A DNA stretch of 64,000 bases from Eudorina sp. 2006-703-Eu-15 (lineage: Eukaryota > Chlorophyta > Chlorophyceae > Chlamydomonadales > Volvocaceae): the NCBI GenBank assembly GCA_003117195.1, contig BDSI01000033.1, positions 791,432 through 855,431 on the forward strand, written 5' to 3'. The notes under the pieces are model-generated. The model was not told where the DNA came from, did not search any database, and worked only from the letters and a program-made list of their open reading frames with translations. The position numbers and the translations under genes were made by a program. Within the stretch, counting starts at the first letter, position 1. Each line of letters opens with the position of its first letter. Shown here piece after piece: positions 11,588 to 23,301 of the stretch.

Positions 11588-14500
11588 ATGGGGTCCGGTA
11601 GCGCGTTGAGACTAGCGTTGCTTGCTGCAAAAGCAAGTCGTGGCGCCGGCAGCCAAATCGGCACCTTGGTTCATGAGACGTTAAATACATTTAATGGAGG
11701 CGCCCAAAGCTCTTGCCGGAGCTTGTGCACGCTTCTGCGGGGATCGGCGACGCCATCATCACAGCCCAGCTGCTCAGGCAAGAGCGTGACTGTGAACATG
11801 CATCCTCATAAAGCTTTAGGATTGGGCTGATGTATGGTTCGACGTTGACGTACACAGGCCGTCTGCGCCTCGGCGACTTTCAGGCTCTGCGTTTAATCCA
11901 CAGCAGCTCAGGTACGCGCGCGGACACGGAACGGAGCTTCTCCTGCCAATACGGCGCCCCGCGGACGCATGCGTGACATCCCCCACTTCACCCCCGCACA
12001 GCAGCCACCGCGGCAGCGACCGACTACTACGAACTCCTGGGCCTGAAGAAAGGCGCCTCGGACCAGGAAATCAAGAAGGCCTACTACGCGCTAGCAAAAA
12101 AGTACCACCCCGATACAAACAAGGTATGTCTTGATCTGGGTTCCCTTCAAGTCCCCTTGCCTCGGCCATCCTGTACGGCCCCCCCGATCGCCGTTCGCGT
12201 CGGCCGCTCCGCAGTCCTTCCTCCGATGTTAGACATTCCTGATTCGCGGTTGGAACTCGAACTTGAAACTCGCTTTCAGACCCTTTTTCAAGACACGCCG
12301 GTTGGGGGTATCCCAAGGACATCTAGGTCATATACCCGCGCGCACCCCCCTCACCTGACCGTACCATCCTGCTGCACCTCCACAGGATGACCCCGCGGCC
12401 GCAGCGCGCTTCCAGGAGATCCAAAAGGCGTACGAGGTCCTGAGGGATCCGGAGAAGCGGCGCGTGTACGACCAGATCGGGCGGGAGGGCATGGACCGCA
12501 TGGAATCAGGCGGGCAGTCGGGCGGCCCCGAACCCGGCTTCGAGGACTTCCAGGGGGGCTTCAACTTCGGGGTGAGGCGGCGGGGACCTGAGGGGAACCT
12601 GTTGGGAACCTGTCCGGTGGCTGTTCTGCGTGTGGATGGCGATGTGGGTCGGACGGGTCCCGGTCGGGTCCCCTGCGAATGTTAGTATATCGCCGCAGCG
12701 GGGGCGGCTGCAGGTAGTGTGCAGGAGGCCCTTCGGAGGAAGCAGCAACGGCTAGTGCGGTGAGCTCGGGGGGGAACGGCGGCGTCGGGGGCGACACGGC
12801 GACGGTGGATGTGTTTACTCGGCCATCGCGGGAAACAGGCGATGAGCCCATAAACGTCGCCAGCGCAGTTTGCAGGGGCGATACCAGCTGAAGGCGCATG
12901 TGGCCGGGAAGGAACGGGGTGTGGCCTCGGTACGTCCGTTGCGCTGGGCGACCCGGGAGGCCTCTTCCTGCGGGCCGCCCGTGAGCTTGTGGCATACGGG
13001 CACGCACGCCACGGCCTGCGCGTGCTGTACATGACCGCACCTTCCGCTTGAGCGCCGGTGCCGCCGCAGCCCTCTCCCCCGGCTCCTGCCGACTCTGCTG
13101 CTGACCCACATCGCGTTGGCCCTGCCGCGCCGGTAGCTGCTGCCCGGCGCATGAGGCCACACTGCCTCTTCAGGTCCAGCGGTGGTGCTGTCGGTCGCTG
13201 CACGCCCTGTCCCGCTGTCCGCCCATGCAGCCACACCAAGCCCGATGGCCTCGCTCTGATCCGCTCTGACCCGCTCAGCCCTGATTTGCTCCTCCGGACG
13301 CCCCGCGCCGCCCCGCGCCGCTGTTTGCTCCGCTTCCTCCCTTCCTGCAGGGGATGCCCTTCATGAGCGACATCTTCGAGCAGTTCCTGCGGGCGGACCC
13401 CCGGCTGCACGCCATGTTGAATCGGGTGCAGCTGCCGCCGATCCGGATTTCCTTCATGGTGGGTGGGTGGGTGGTGGAGGCGGGCTGCGGTTTGTTGCGG
13501 TGGAGAGGCTCCGGGGCGAGGGCCATGGGAGGGCCAGGTGGTGAGTATGAGACCGGAGGGGTCGGCAAGGAGAGACGAAGTCTCTGCTTATGTCCAGATT
13601 GACAAAAGGCCGGGGGGCGGGGGGCGGCAAGGAGAGACAAACTTGAAACTGGCTGAGGGCCAGCGCAGGGCCAAGCACGTGACGCAGGAGCATCCGGTGG
13701 CGGGGCCGCAAGGGGAGAGGCCATGTCGGCGGTAGGCAGGTTTCATCAGGTCAGGAGGCGCTGCAGCGCGGTCAACTTCGAGTAGATGATCACGCTGCGG
13801 CCCTTGGCCGTATGGCCGATGGCAGGTGCGGCGAGGCCATTGGGTCCTTGGAGCAACCAGAGTGTGGTTGGGTGCGTTGGTGACCGGGGTTGGCGGCCTG
13901 GCTCGCGGGCGGCGTCAGCCCGTGATATATCTGGGCTTCCACTCCTTGTCCGATCGTCTTCGCCACCCGCTGCTCCGCCCTGCGCGCCGGCACCACTTTC
14001 TTTCTTTGGGTTTGCGGGCCGCGCGGAAAGCTGCGCCGGCTGTGTCCGTCCGCGTTCCGCGTTCCCCGCAGGAAGCTGTCAAGGGCACGAAAAAGACGGT
14101 GGAGGTGGGGCTGCGGCAGGGGGCCACGCGGCAGGTCGAGCTGGACATCCCCGAAGGTGTCAACACCGGCGACGTCGTGGAGACGGCGGTGGGTTGCCCC
14201 ATGACTGATGGCCTTTGGGTTGGCTTCGCTTGGGTTGTCCAATCGTTCGCTTCTTTCCAAGGGGTCCTTGTAGCCGTCTGGGAGAGAGAGGGAGGGGGGG
14301 AGAAGGCACAGGACAGAACTGCCTGCGACCGGAAACCAGACGGAGGTGCGGTGGGGCACGTCAGGACTTTCCGAGGTCGAAATTCCAGGGGTGAAGCGCC
14401 CGGGGATGCGGCGAAAATCTAGCGGTGCGGGGCCCACGCGTCAGGTGAGGTACTGATAGGGTTGAAGGACTCCTGCAGGGTTGTCCCTCTCGAGATGTTT

Positions 14501-15715
14501 TAGGGGCGCATGTCGGACCCGGACGAGGCTCATGCCAGGGAAGCGACGTGTCGACGGGTGAGGTGGACGCCCGTTGGTGTGTCGTCTGTTTCGGATTCGC
14601 CATCTGGGGATGTCGCGGCGCGTCGCCGCGACAAAAGAAAACGTCGTGAGGATGTGAACACACGAAGTTGGACATGTTTTCAGGATACGTGTTATTTGAA
14701 CAGGATTGTGGATGTTGGAAACGCTGCTCGCAGGTGGACATGCCGGGGCCAGGCCGGCGCGCGAGTGCGCGCATGGTGCTCACCATCCCCATCGAGGTGT
14801 TGCCGCACCCCATCTTCCGGCGCGAGGGCTGCGACATCGCCACTTCGCTGACGGTGCCGCTGACGGACGCCCTGCTTGGCACGACAGTGAGCGCCGAGCG
14901 GGGTTGTGGTGCAAGGGAAAACAGTCGGACTAGGCGGGACTGGGGCGGGGTGGGTTGGGCCGGCGGAACGATTGGGATTGAGGAATCCAACATGACGTGC
15001 GGCCTGGTGGCGGCTCGGCGTCGCAATGCGGTCGCGGGGCTGTCCCCGCGGGACGCCATAACCTAATGGTGCGGCTGTCGGAGGGCCGTACAGACCCCGA
15101 GGGCGTGGTGCGTGATGGCGGAGGCGGGGTTGGAGTGTCTGAATGGCCACAGCAGCAGTGTAGAAGAACACGGCGTCATGCCAGGTTGATCTCGGCCTGC
15201 AGAGCCCGAATGAATAACACATTTCCACCAGTTAAGCCTGCCCGAACAGCGCCGCTTCGATCCAATGGAAATTGATGTACCTGTTTCGATTCTCTGCCTG
15301 AACACCTCTGGTCACCCGCCCTCTGGTCAGGCGCGGGTGGAGACGTTAGACGGCCACGTGGAGCTCATCGTGCCGCCGCTGACGCAGCAGGGCGACCGCT
15401 TGCGCATCCGCAACAAGGGCATCTTCAACCCGCGTAGGGGCATTCGCGGAGATCACTACGTGGACATCAGGTGGGAGGGGGCTAAGTTGTAGATGCGCAT
15501 CTAACAACATATTTGTCTTTCGGAATGCGGAACTCACATTGAATATAGACTGACAACCGTGTCATTCGGATGTCGAATTTCGACTGACAACCGCGTCACC
15601 CTTTCTCTGCAGCATACAAATGCCTCGCGGCCTCAGCCCCCGGCAACGGGAGCTGCTACTCGAGTTCCAGCACGAGGAGGACCGCAAGAAGCGGGCGACG
15701 AGCGCGGGGAGATAA
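11588..15715 (+). CDS. mitochondrial-type DnaJ (Hsp40) protein lacking the cysteine-rich domain
   Basis: This is a J-domain co-chaperone that would stimulate an organellar Hsp70. Firm exons: 12002-12123, 12386-12571, 13351-13458, 14072-14188, 14734-14886, 15331-15470, 15613-15715; all phases agree. Proposed 5' exons 11588-11636 and 11858-11911 restore the frame and give about 343 residues, but the first donor is a guess. The N-terminus is Arg/Ala/Ser-rich and acid-poor and reads RLIHSSSA before the J domain, as expected of a mitochondrial presequence. The J domain starts [10 protein letters not shown] and has HPD at about residue 71. A Gly-rich linker (GGFNFG) follows, then C-terminal substrate-binding folds ([40 protein letters not shown]). 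The CxxCxGxG zinc-finger block that Mdj1/TID1-type proteins carry after RISFMEAVKG is absent. Confidence 0.88.
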
Positions 15716-18700
15716 GATCAATTCGTTCATGTAACTTGCCTCCTGGTCACGAACAAATATACGGCATCCATGTATCCGCGGAAGGTTGAGTATGATCTGG
15801 CCGCAGCTTTCGAATGGCCGTCTTCATCTGTTCAGGACGGAGGAAGTTGCGCGACGCTATTGATATCTGTGTCCAAGTTTGGCCTTCGTACGCTGTATGA
15901 CTGATGTGCTGTCGCGTTGACAAGTCGACAACTTCGGTCAGATTAGGCAAAACCCAGCACATGCGACGGTTTACAGAACAGAGACATCAGAATAGCAACT
16001 GCTTCAACTCATCATGATGAACACGGCACAAATCCTAAGAAGCGCCAAGCAACAGCGCTACATTTAAAGATTCATATCTACAATCCACTCCGCAGAAAAG
16101 TCTCCCGCAATTACTTGCTGTCGACGCCAACGACGCCGCTGCAGACGCCAACACATGCGGCGGTTTTGTCGCGTTGTGTTGTGTTGCCACACGAACAGAA
16201 CCCTACGGAACAGAGGAGAAAACTTCAACTGGGACCACGTCCGAATTAGCAAGGCAATTCGTCGCAACCGCGTTTCCTTGCCAGCACAACATCGCACGGC
16301 ACGACCGGCCAAGCGCTTAGCCATGAGAGCAAACGACATGCCACGCCACTAGCCTGCAGAACGAAGGAAGAGAAGCAGACTACAGAACATCATTCATTGA
16401 GCGTGCAGCAACGACCCACTGGGTGGGACGACACTGTTCGCGACTGAAGCCCGACGCACAGCCACCACGCAGGCGGCTGCTTGTCACCGATTGACGACGA
16501 TCGTGTACGACCATCCTGACCACCATATCCAGACCCGACCGAACCAGCCGTCATGATTCAACTTGCCAATTCCGAATCCAGTCAGCAGAAATGCCAGTCC
16601 AAATCACCTCTTCCACGCGCGAGATGCGCCGAACTTCTCAATCATCACGCACCATGGTCAACCAACCATCATACGCTGCAAAAGAATGTAGCCGCAAGGG
16701 ACGCGACCCGAGGGTCGAATCACCGTCAGGCCGATAAGACGTCCACTCATATGCAGCCATGGTGTGAACGCCTTGAAATCATCAGTAGGAATGCCACGGG
16801 ATGAGGTGCATACACTCTCCACCGTCGGCTGACAGCTTCGCGGGTGAAGCGAGAAAAAGAGGGCGCAGGGTCGTTGCTAGTAGTACAAGCTACGCCATAC
16901 GATATTCAAGACGTGATGAGGCAACTCCCCCACCACATGCTCTCCACAGGCCACGCCAATTCGTAAGGGTACCAACGCGCAAGCATTCATGTCACGGTTG
17001 TGCGCCATGCCATACCCGCGAACATGCTCCTGCATCAGCACAGCTCCGCAACAGCTTTCATGAAGAGCTTGCATAACGCATAAACGCACCCGCGCACAGA
17101 CGAACTTCGTGCAAATGCTCAGAACCTGCCCGCTAAACCCTTATGCATTCCCAAACCCGCAAGACTAAATACGTATCCTAAGCACGGTATTCTAGTAGCC
17201 AGCCCTATCTATCAGCTCGCTCGCCCACACAACTGACCCGGTCGACGTAGGCTATCATGACCGTCACTAAACCATGCCACGCCTAGAGCGGCCGAGAGTA
17301 AAAGCAGGCCAGCACTCGCGACGTGACGTCCTTGCGAGCCTTCTCTTCACACCACGCGTCACTCTCGCCTCCAACGAAGCCCCATTGTCACACAGCAACA
17401 ACTCGCCGGTTATGCAAAGCTACCGGGTATGAAGGTAGCACGCTTAGGCGAACGATCAGCGCACAAATCGCAGCTTAGTTGAGACAACCATAACAGTCAG
17501 AATGTTCGGCATGTCCTGAGACGTCAAACCAGTCGCCTGCTGGGCAACCCTAGGCCTCTAGTCAATAGTCGACCACACACGCGCGACCGGCGCCAGTGAG
17601 GACCGTCGTGACTAGTATCCCAGCGAAGTCATCTGATTTCGTTTGGGCCCGCATGGGCTCCCTCCGTCGGGGGCGTGACCTGTCACCCCCTTGGAGGTCA
17701 AGAAAAAAATCAATTGGCGTCAGAGCCACATTAATGGCAAGGTTGACGCAGAGCCATGGGTTTCATCATACGCGAGGTCGCATGGGCGCCATTGAACAAC
17801 ACACGAGGCTCTGACCGAAACATGCCAATGATGGATCATCAACAGGCATTGCATTCGGTACAGTTACCGTTGCATACATCACAGCGTGTACGACCAGCCC
17901 GCGAAACACCTCCAGACAACACCTCGCACTGTGGCTCCGGTAACCCTGCAGGGGCGACTTGCAAAAATGCACCAGCCTTGCCGGCAACATAAACGGTGCG
18001 CGACAGACAACCGATGCGCGAAACGAGGTCAAACGACGATAGGTATGTACAAAACCAGTTTCGGCGCTAAGTCCTTCACTACCGCACAGTACCAAGAACC
18101 GAAGCATCCAAACCAAGCCACGACGGCCGTCGGGGACACGCGCCGAACAGGCTTTATCGCAGCCTGCCGGTTATGCCCCGCCGAAACGACGTATCAGCAC
18201 GTACTAGCCAACACAGGCTTGCGGATGTCCGCTGCACAACCACACACCGCTGCCACGCGACAAATGCATGCATACTGCTGCCTAACACTGGAGAGCCGCG
18301 CTCGATGGTCAGCCCTTCCTGTAAAGGACAGCCAGAACAGAGCTTCGCCGGCAACGTCTGCCGGATTTCACTTATCTCGAGGGAGCTCCGCGCGCACATC
18401 TCGGGTTCCTTGACCATTTGCCCACAAAAGCACCGCCATGACGTTGATTAGCTAGCTCTCAAATACTCACTCAGAGATTCAGGAAGCGAGAAGTCGAAGC
18501 GGGACGAGGCAAGTCTTAAGCGGTCTCCACGAATCCAGCAAACGGAAGCCAGCAAATCCCAGAGCCGAAGGACGAGCGTCAGCGGTCCAAGGTCTTGCAT
18601 CGTTGTTACCAAGAAGTTCATGTCCATGATTATTTACGCCTTGACAAGCGTAGCCTTGACCATAAGAGTGTTGGTTGGCATAGGAATATCACACGGCCGC

Positions 18701-18915
18701 GGACTGCAGCGACAAAGAAGCGCACAAACAGGCCTTCAACGAATATGCAGATAAGAACACGGCAAAGAGCAAATGCACGAAACGTCAACACATGAACATA
18801 AATATGAGATAACAGAACAAATAGCGCAGTCTGAACTTCAACAGCATGTTACGATAACCTTTAGCATAGAATTGAGCCGACCCGAACGTAGCTCCCAAGA
18901 AACATGTTCATCGTG
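15716..18915. other. gene-poor stretch of lower GC
   Basis: Base composition is visibly closer to 50-55% GC than in the flanking genes, and no reading frame shows the GC-rich third-position bias of the real exons. A TGTAA lies only 15 bases after the DnaJ stop (15730-15734). I saw no recognisable transposon ends or coding domain. The 3' UTR of the minus-strand gene above may occupy the right end. Confidence 0.45.
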
Positions 18916-19410
18916 TTACCTGGAGAAGAAGCCCGGGCACGCGCGTGAAGAGGCCATCGCAGAGGGCTGCGGTGTCACATTGGAGGTCCCCCGAAGGACA
19001 CGAACAAGGTCATCGGCCGACTCCAGCGAGACAAAGTGGCTCTTGTTCGACTGTGGCTGCTTCGGAGTGCGGTGAGCAGCCGAGTCCAGAGACCCACGGC
19101 GAGGCGGGGAGGTACAGGAAGCTGGGTCCATCTTGCGGTGGCCGCTTGGAGAGGACGAGGGCGCGGCCTTCTGCTGCTTAGGCGGCGAGCTACGGGGCGA
19201 ACGACCCTTCGGTGGCGAGCGCGGCGCAGTCTTGGGAAGAGGTGGAGCGTTGTCAAAGCAGAAAGGCTGCAGTTCCCTCTCGACCACCTTGGCGTTGTTG
19301 ATAGCCTTGACGCCGTTGCAAACCTCAACCAGCTTGTCAAGAAGCTCGGACGAGTCGCCCTTGAACTTTTGGGAAGCGGCTGGGCATGGCATAACAACGG
19401 CGCAAGCCAT
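18916..19410 (-). CDS. small Ser/Pro-rich protein of unknown function
   Basis: I do not recognise this 164-residue protein. Codon choice is strongly biased to G/C at third positions, unlike the surrounding DNA, which supports coding. The N-terminal half looks folded (SSELLDKLVEVCNGVKAIN, then VVERELQPFCF). The middle is a basic Ser-Pro array with repeated SP-x-(K/R) elements (RSPPKGRSP, SSPPKQQK) that resemble proline-directed kinase sites. The C-terminal part reads FVSLESADDLVRVLRG. An acceptor-like TTTTGCAG immediately precedes the ATG, so a 5' UTR intron is likely. The stop TAA overlaps a possible donor (AG|GTAACA), so a spliced longer form cannot be excluded. Confidence 0.65.
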   Translation of the reverse strand: MACAVVMPCPAASQKFKGDSSELLDKLVEVCNGVKAINNAKVVERELQPFCFDNAPPLPKTAPRSPPKGRSPRSSPPKQQKAAPSSSPSGHRKMDPASCTSPPRRGSLDSAAHRTPKQPQSNKSHFVSLESADDLVRVLRGTSNVTPQPSAMASSRACPGFFSR

Positions 19411-22400
19411 TTCTGCAAAATCTCAGTCTTGTCTGTAGCGTGCAACCCCAAATACAAATGTTACCCCAAACCTAACTTTATGAGCTCAATGCATTCCTTG
19501 AAAACAAATCTGCGACATCCATTCTGACGGTGTCGTTGGTGACTCTTTGTAGGGACATCTTTCCGTACGAAATGAGGTAAGGCCCTCTTGTCTCTTCCTG
19601 TTGCCCTCTAGCTCCTTCCACAGACACCGCTGTTGGCAGAGTAGTGAATAAAATGTGGACGTCTATTGTTTGACGTTGCAGAGCATGCGCGGAGCACGTT
19701 GTTGGGTTGTGTTCCGCGGTTACGCTAACCGCTGGGAACTATGTGCCGCCATTCCTTAACATGTATTGCTGTATTGATTTCTTTCTTATTTTCACTTGTT
19801 GCCATACCATGTATACTTCGTGTGCCGCGTCTGCACCAACTGACGATGGGACCCATCCTTGTCAGCTCGCGGGAGAGCTACGGCCGAACGCCGTGCACTT
19901 TTTTGGCCAGAATCCGGGTCTGGGTTCGCATAACCCTGTAAATATGCGGAGTGATTGAAACGCATCCTCATCGCCCCAGTTCCCCGCTCCCGTGCTTAGC
20001 AGGACTTCGTTGTATGACTCGCGCGACAAGCCCTACCTCGCCATATGCACGGATATTCATCCCCATCAATTTTAGCAATGCATAGCGTGCCCAAGCATGC
20101 CGTCGCGCGCAAGTCCGGCTGCTGATTTTTCGTAAAGTGCAAGGACGCATATTGAGCTCTGACGGATGAAAAATTGCAGTAGCACTGCCATCCGCATACA
20201 CCTTCCATGCTGCGGTACTTTATACTTATATCAGTAACGTGACGCCACATGCCGCTGCGTTGTCAATGGCAATGAACCTAACAGGTTGGTCTGTGACGGA
20301 TGTCCCGGGAGTTGCCCCGGTGCGTCCGTTGATCCGTTTATGCGTCCACTGTAACGAATACCGTCACGCGTCGTCTCGCTAAGCAGCGCCAAGGCCAAAG
20401 TTCTTCCAGTATATTCGGAAAGGTCCATGTTATCCTGTCTAGTACACGTCGCCAGTTGCACCTGCAACCGATTTTCTAACGATGCATCCACCTCGCAGCA
20501 GTTCTGGAGCTCTTTGTCTTCAGCGAAGGTTGCATATAAAGCCTGACAATGTTGCGCAACAACGGGGGCTATCCAAACTCAACGTAACCCCAGGACGCGG
20601 CCCCTCGCGGCCACAGGGGAAGCACCTCGGCACATGGCGGCAAGGCAAGTGAGCTGCAGACGATGACATGATGATGCGTTGCAGCGTGAGTCCAAAGCAT
20701 TCCTTGTTTTTCGAGTTGGCATTATTCCCCCTCGGGATCCACCACTTGGTTTGCACCCTCACCTACCGGTATCAAGCCTCAACATTGGCATCTGGTGGTG
20801 CCCGTGATCAGGGCACCCGCCTCGGCACTGGGGGAAGGTATGAGGCCCGTCGCGCCGTTCGGCAGCGCACTGACGGCGTTGATTTCATCCGTTACCAATG
20901 TACCCTTAGTTCCGACGGAGCGATCCAACGGGCGCCTCGTATGATCCACCCCTATCAAAGGACTGCGAACCCAGCCACCACACCCGCCACACCCGCAGCC
21001 ACACATGCAAGGTTACTGACGCGCCCGGATTATTCTTAAGGATGTTACAGCGGACCCCCGCGGGTCATCGGATAGCCTCTCCTAGACACCGCGCAAGACC
21101 CGCCTAATTACGTGACGGGGAGGGAGCTGGGATTCCCTTGCAATTCCAGCTGGCCAGGCAGTCCTTGGCTGCCCTGCAACAGCACTTTACAACTACCCCA
21201 TCAGATGCCTGCCCACGGCTCTATCTGTACGTGAGTGGCCCTACGTGGGGGCACCGTCCTGCCAACAACTGATCAAGTGGGAGAGATTATGTTGGCTCCA
21301 ACAGGTCCCCTGGTAATTTCAAGTTCAGCCGGCTAGAGCAGGCGTCTGGGGCCAGAGGGGGCCAGCCATGTTCCCGCAGCTTGTCATTCGAACTCCTCCT
21401 TGGAAACGATTTCACACCGGGTTACAACGGTACTACGGCGGCTGCGGCACAACAGCTCATGACAGCTATCACCAACCAGTAGCACTGCCTCCCGTGCCCT
21501 GGCTCCCCTGCGCTGCCCCATTACCGCTTGATGTCTGGGCCATTTGCTGCGGGCGCCGCCACCGCCGCAGACGTCGTCCTCTGCTGGGATGGTCCGGCCC
21601 TATGCGCCCCATGCCTGCTTCTGGTTCAGAGCTTCAGACTTGGCCTGTAGGGTCCGATGATCTGCCTTGGCCCTCTTTGCGCCTCCTGGTCTGGAGCCCG
21701 CAGTGGCGCTGATAGCTCTTATAACGGCTCTCCGTCGCACAGCTACCCATGCAGGCACACGCAAACGCGAGATACGGTATGCCGCGGGGACAAAGACCTG
21801 CCAGCGGCCACGCGATTGGCTTCAGGAACAAACGGAGATGCACAAACATCAGTTGTTGGGTGTTGCGGGGACGAGGTTAATCGTCGGTCCAGCCACGCAG
21901 CCTCCGTGGGGTGTAAGGCGGTGCAGGACGGTGTCACGGCGTCCACGGTGCCTACACTCGCTGTCCTGCGCTCGCGCCTCATTTTTTACAGGTAAATTCC
22001 CTAAGCAATCTAAGCGGTGTTTAACGGACAACATTTATTCATCAGACTAACGCGGCCTTTGGGTCATCTTGTAATGAGCGAACAGCAAAACGCCCCAGCC
22101 CGGTGTTTTTGCAGCGGACTTGGGTGGGACAAGATCAGCGCTCTGATGTGCTTCGCGTCAGTATTGGGGCTGTCCCTCGCGTCGTCGGAAAGCACGGCCA
22201 ACATACTACCGCTACTAGCCGAGGAACATCTTGCAGGTCGCCACAGCATCGCAGTTGACCACAATTAAACGATGTTTGAAAAATTTTAAGGGAACGGGGA
22301 CACATGCAGTATTAAGCCGGAGTGTCCCCCCGGGGTAGACCGCTGGAAGGGATGGCATACCCGGCACACTCAACCAAAGGCGTTTTGTGCGTGATATATA

Positions 22401-23301
22401 CACACCTAAGAGATACAACAGGCATACGGTTCAGGAAAATCGCACTGTTGAGCGACATGGTTCACTTGTGCGGATAGAAGGCAGTACACATCACGACTGG
22501 CGCATCGAGGCTGTCGAGCGGCTTCTTTCTCATGGACTGATATGGACTTAATCCTTCAACAGCGACCTCTGGCTTGGAAACTTGCAGGCACACATTTTTG
22601 TGACTTTCGACGCGGAAGCGACGGCCGCATCCCACATTTACAGAAGGCGACAAGTTCGAGCTCTTTATCGTCATTTATTATTTAACATAGAATTTTGCAT
22701 GATGGTGGCCGCTGGGCCGGGAGACGAACCTGGTACTCTACCTCTCTATTCTCTGTCCCCAACAATGTTAGAGCGTCCACGCGCCATGTCAAGGCTAAGG
22801 ATACCCGTCGGCATGGCAGACAGCGTCGCGCAGCGAAGCTCTGCCCCGAAGCCGTCGAACGAACGGGTAAGTTGCATGGCATCTACTTAATGCAGCAACA
22901 AGGCCTGCAGAGTTTGCACAAATTTACCAAGGCAAAGAGCTTGATATTTATAACAGTTTTGGGAGCTATCATGCCACGGGACACGGCGGTAGCGTTGCGC
23001 TCCGCACTGTGGACGTGAGACCTGGCCACGCGGGGCCAAGCACGGTCTGCCGCCCTTCAGCTTGACCACCGCCACATTCAATTCACTGCCACCCGGGGCT
23101 TCGCGCGCCGGCGCTGAGTGTCCCGCCGCCCGAGCCCCGAGTGACCCTTGGGGCCCCGTCGCTCTGGCAGCCAGCGCAGCTCATCGTGGCCTACTAAACC
23201 CGCGTCCCCCTGCCCCCATGCGGACCCTTCCTCACTCCCCCCCTTGACTGCTGACTCGGGCCCGCCCCATCGCCCCATCGCTCCTGCCCGCCGCCCCTCA
23301 G
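19411..23301. other. gene-poor stretch of lower GC
   Basis: No frame shows coding bias or a recognisable domain. The left end presumably holds the promoter of the minus-strand small gene, and from about 23080 the sequence becomes GC-rich as the next plus-strand gene begins. Its first exon or exons are somewhere before 23302 but could not be fixed. Confidence 0.45.
23157..23192 (+). repeat. dispersed intron-tail repeat, partial copy 4
   Basis: The 5' half of the repeat (CGTCGCTCTGGCAGCCAGCG, then CAGCTCATC). It lies about 110 bases before the first confident exon (23302) of the Sfi1-like gene, which suggests that 23157 is intronic. Confidence 0.6.

Noticed and set aside
16064..16339. Arg-rich minus-strand frame as a possible second exon of the small gene at 18916-19410
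   Set aside because: No codon bias, no matching splice phase, and the small gene already has an in-frame stop at 18916.
20668..22050. Several overlapping plus-strand open frames of 100-130 codons
   Set aside because: No codon bias, no splice-compatible partners and no recognisable motif. They are consistent with chance in this composition.
22690..22815. tRNA-like sequence on the minus strand (GGTTCG with a near T-arm and a CCACCA-like end)
   Set aside because: The T-arm has a mismatch, the acceptor stem pairs at only about 5 of 7 positions, and no convincing D or anticodon arm is present.
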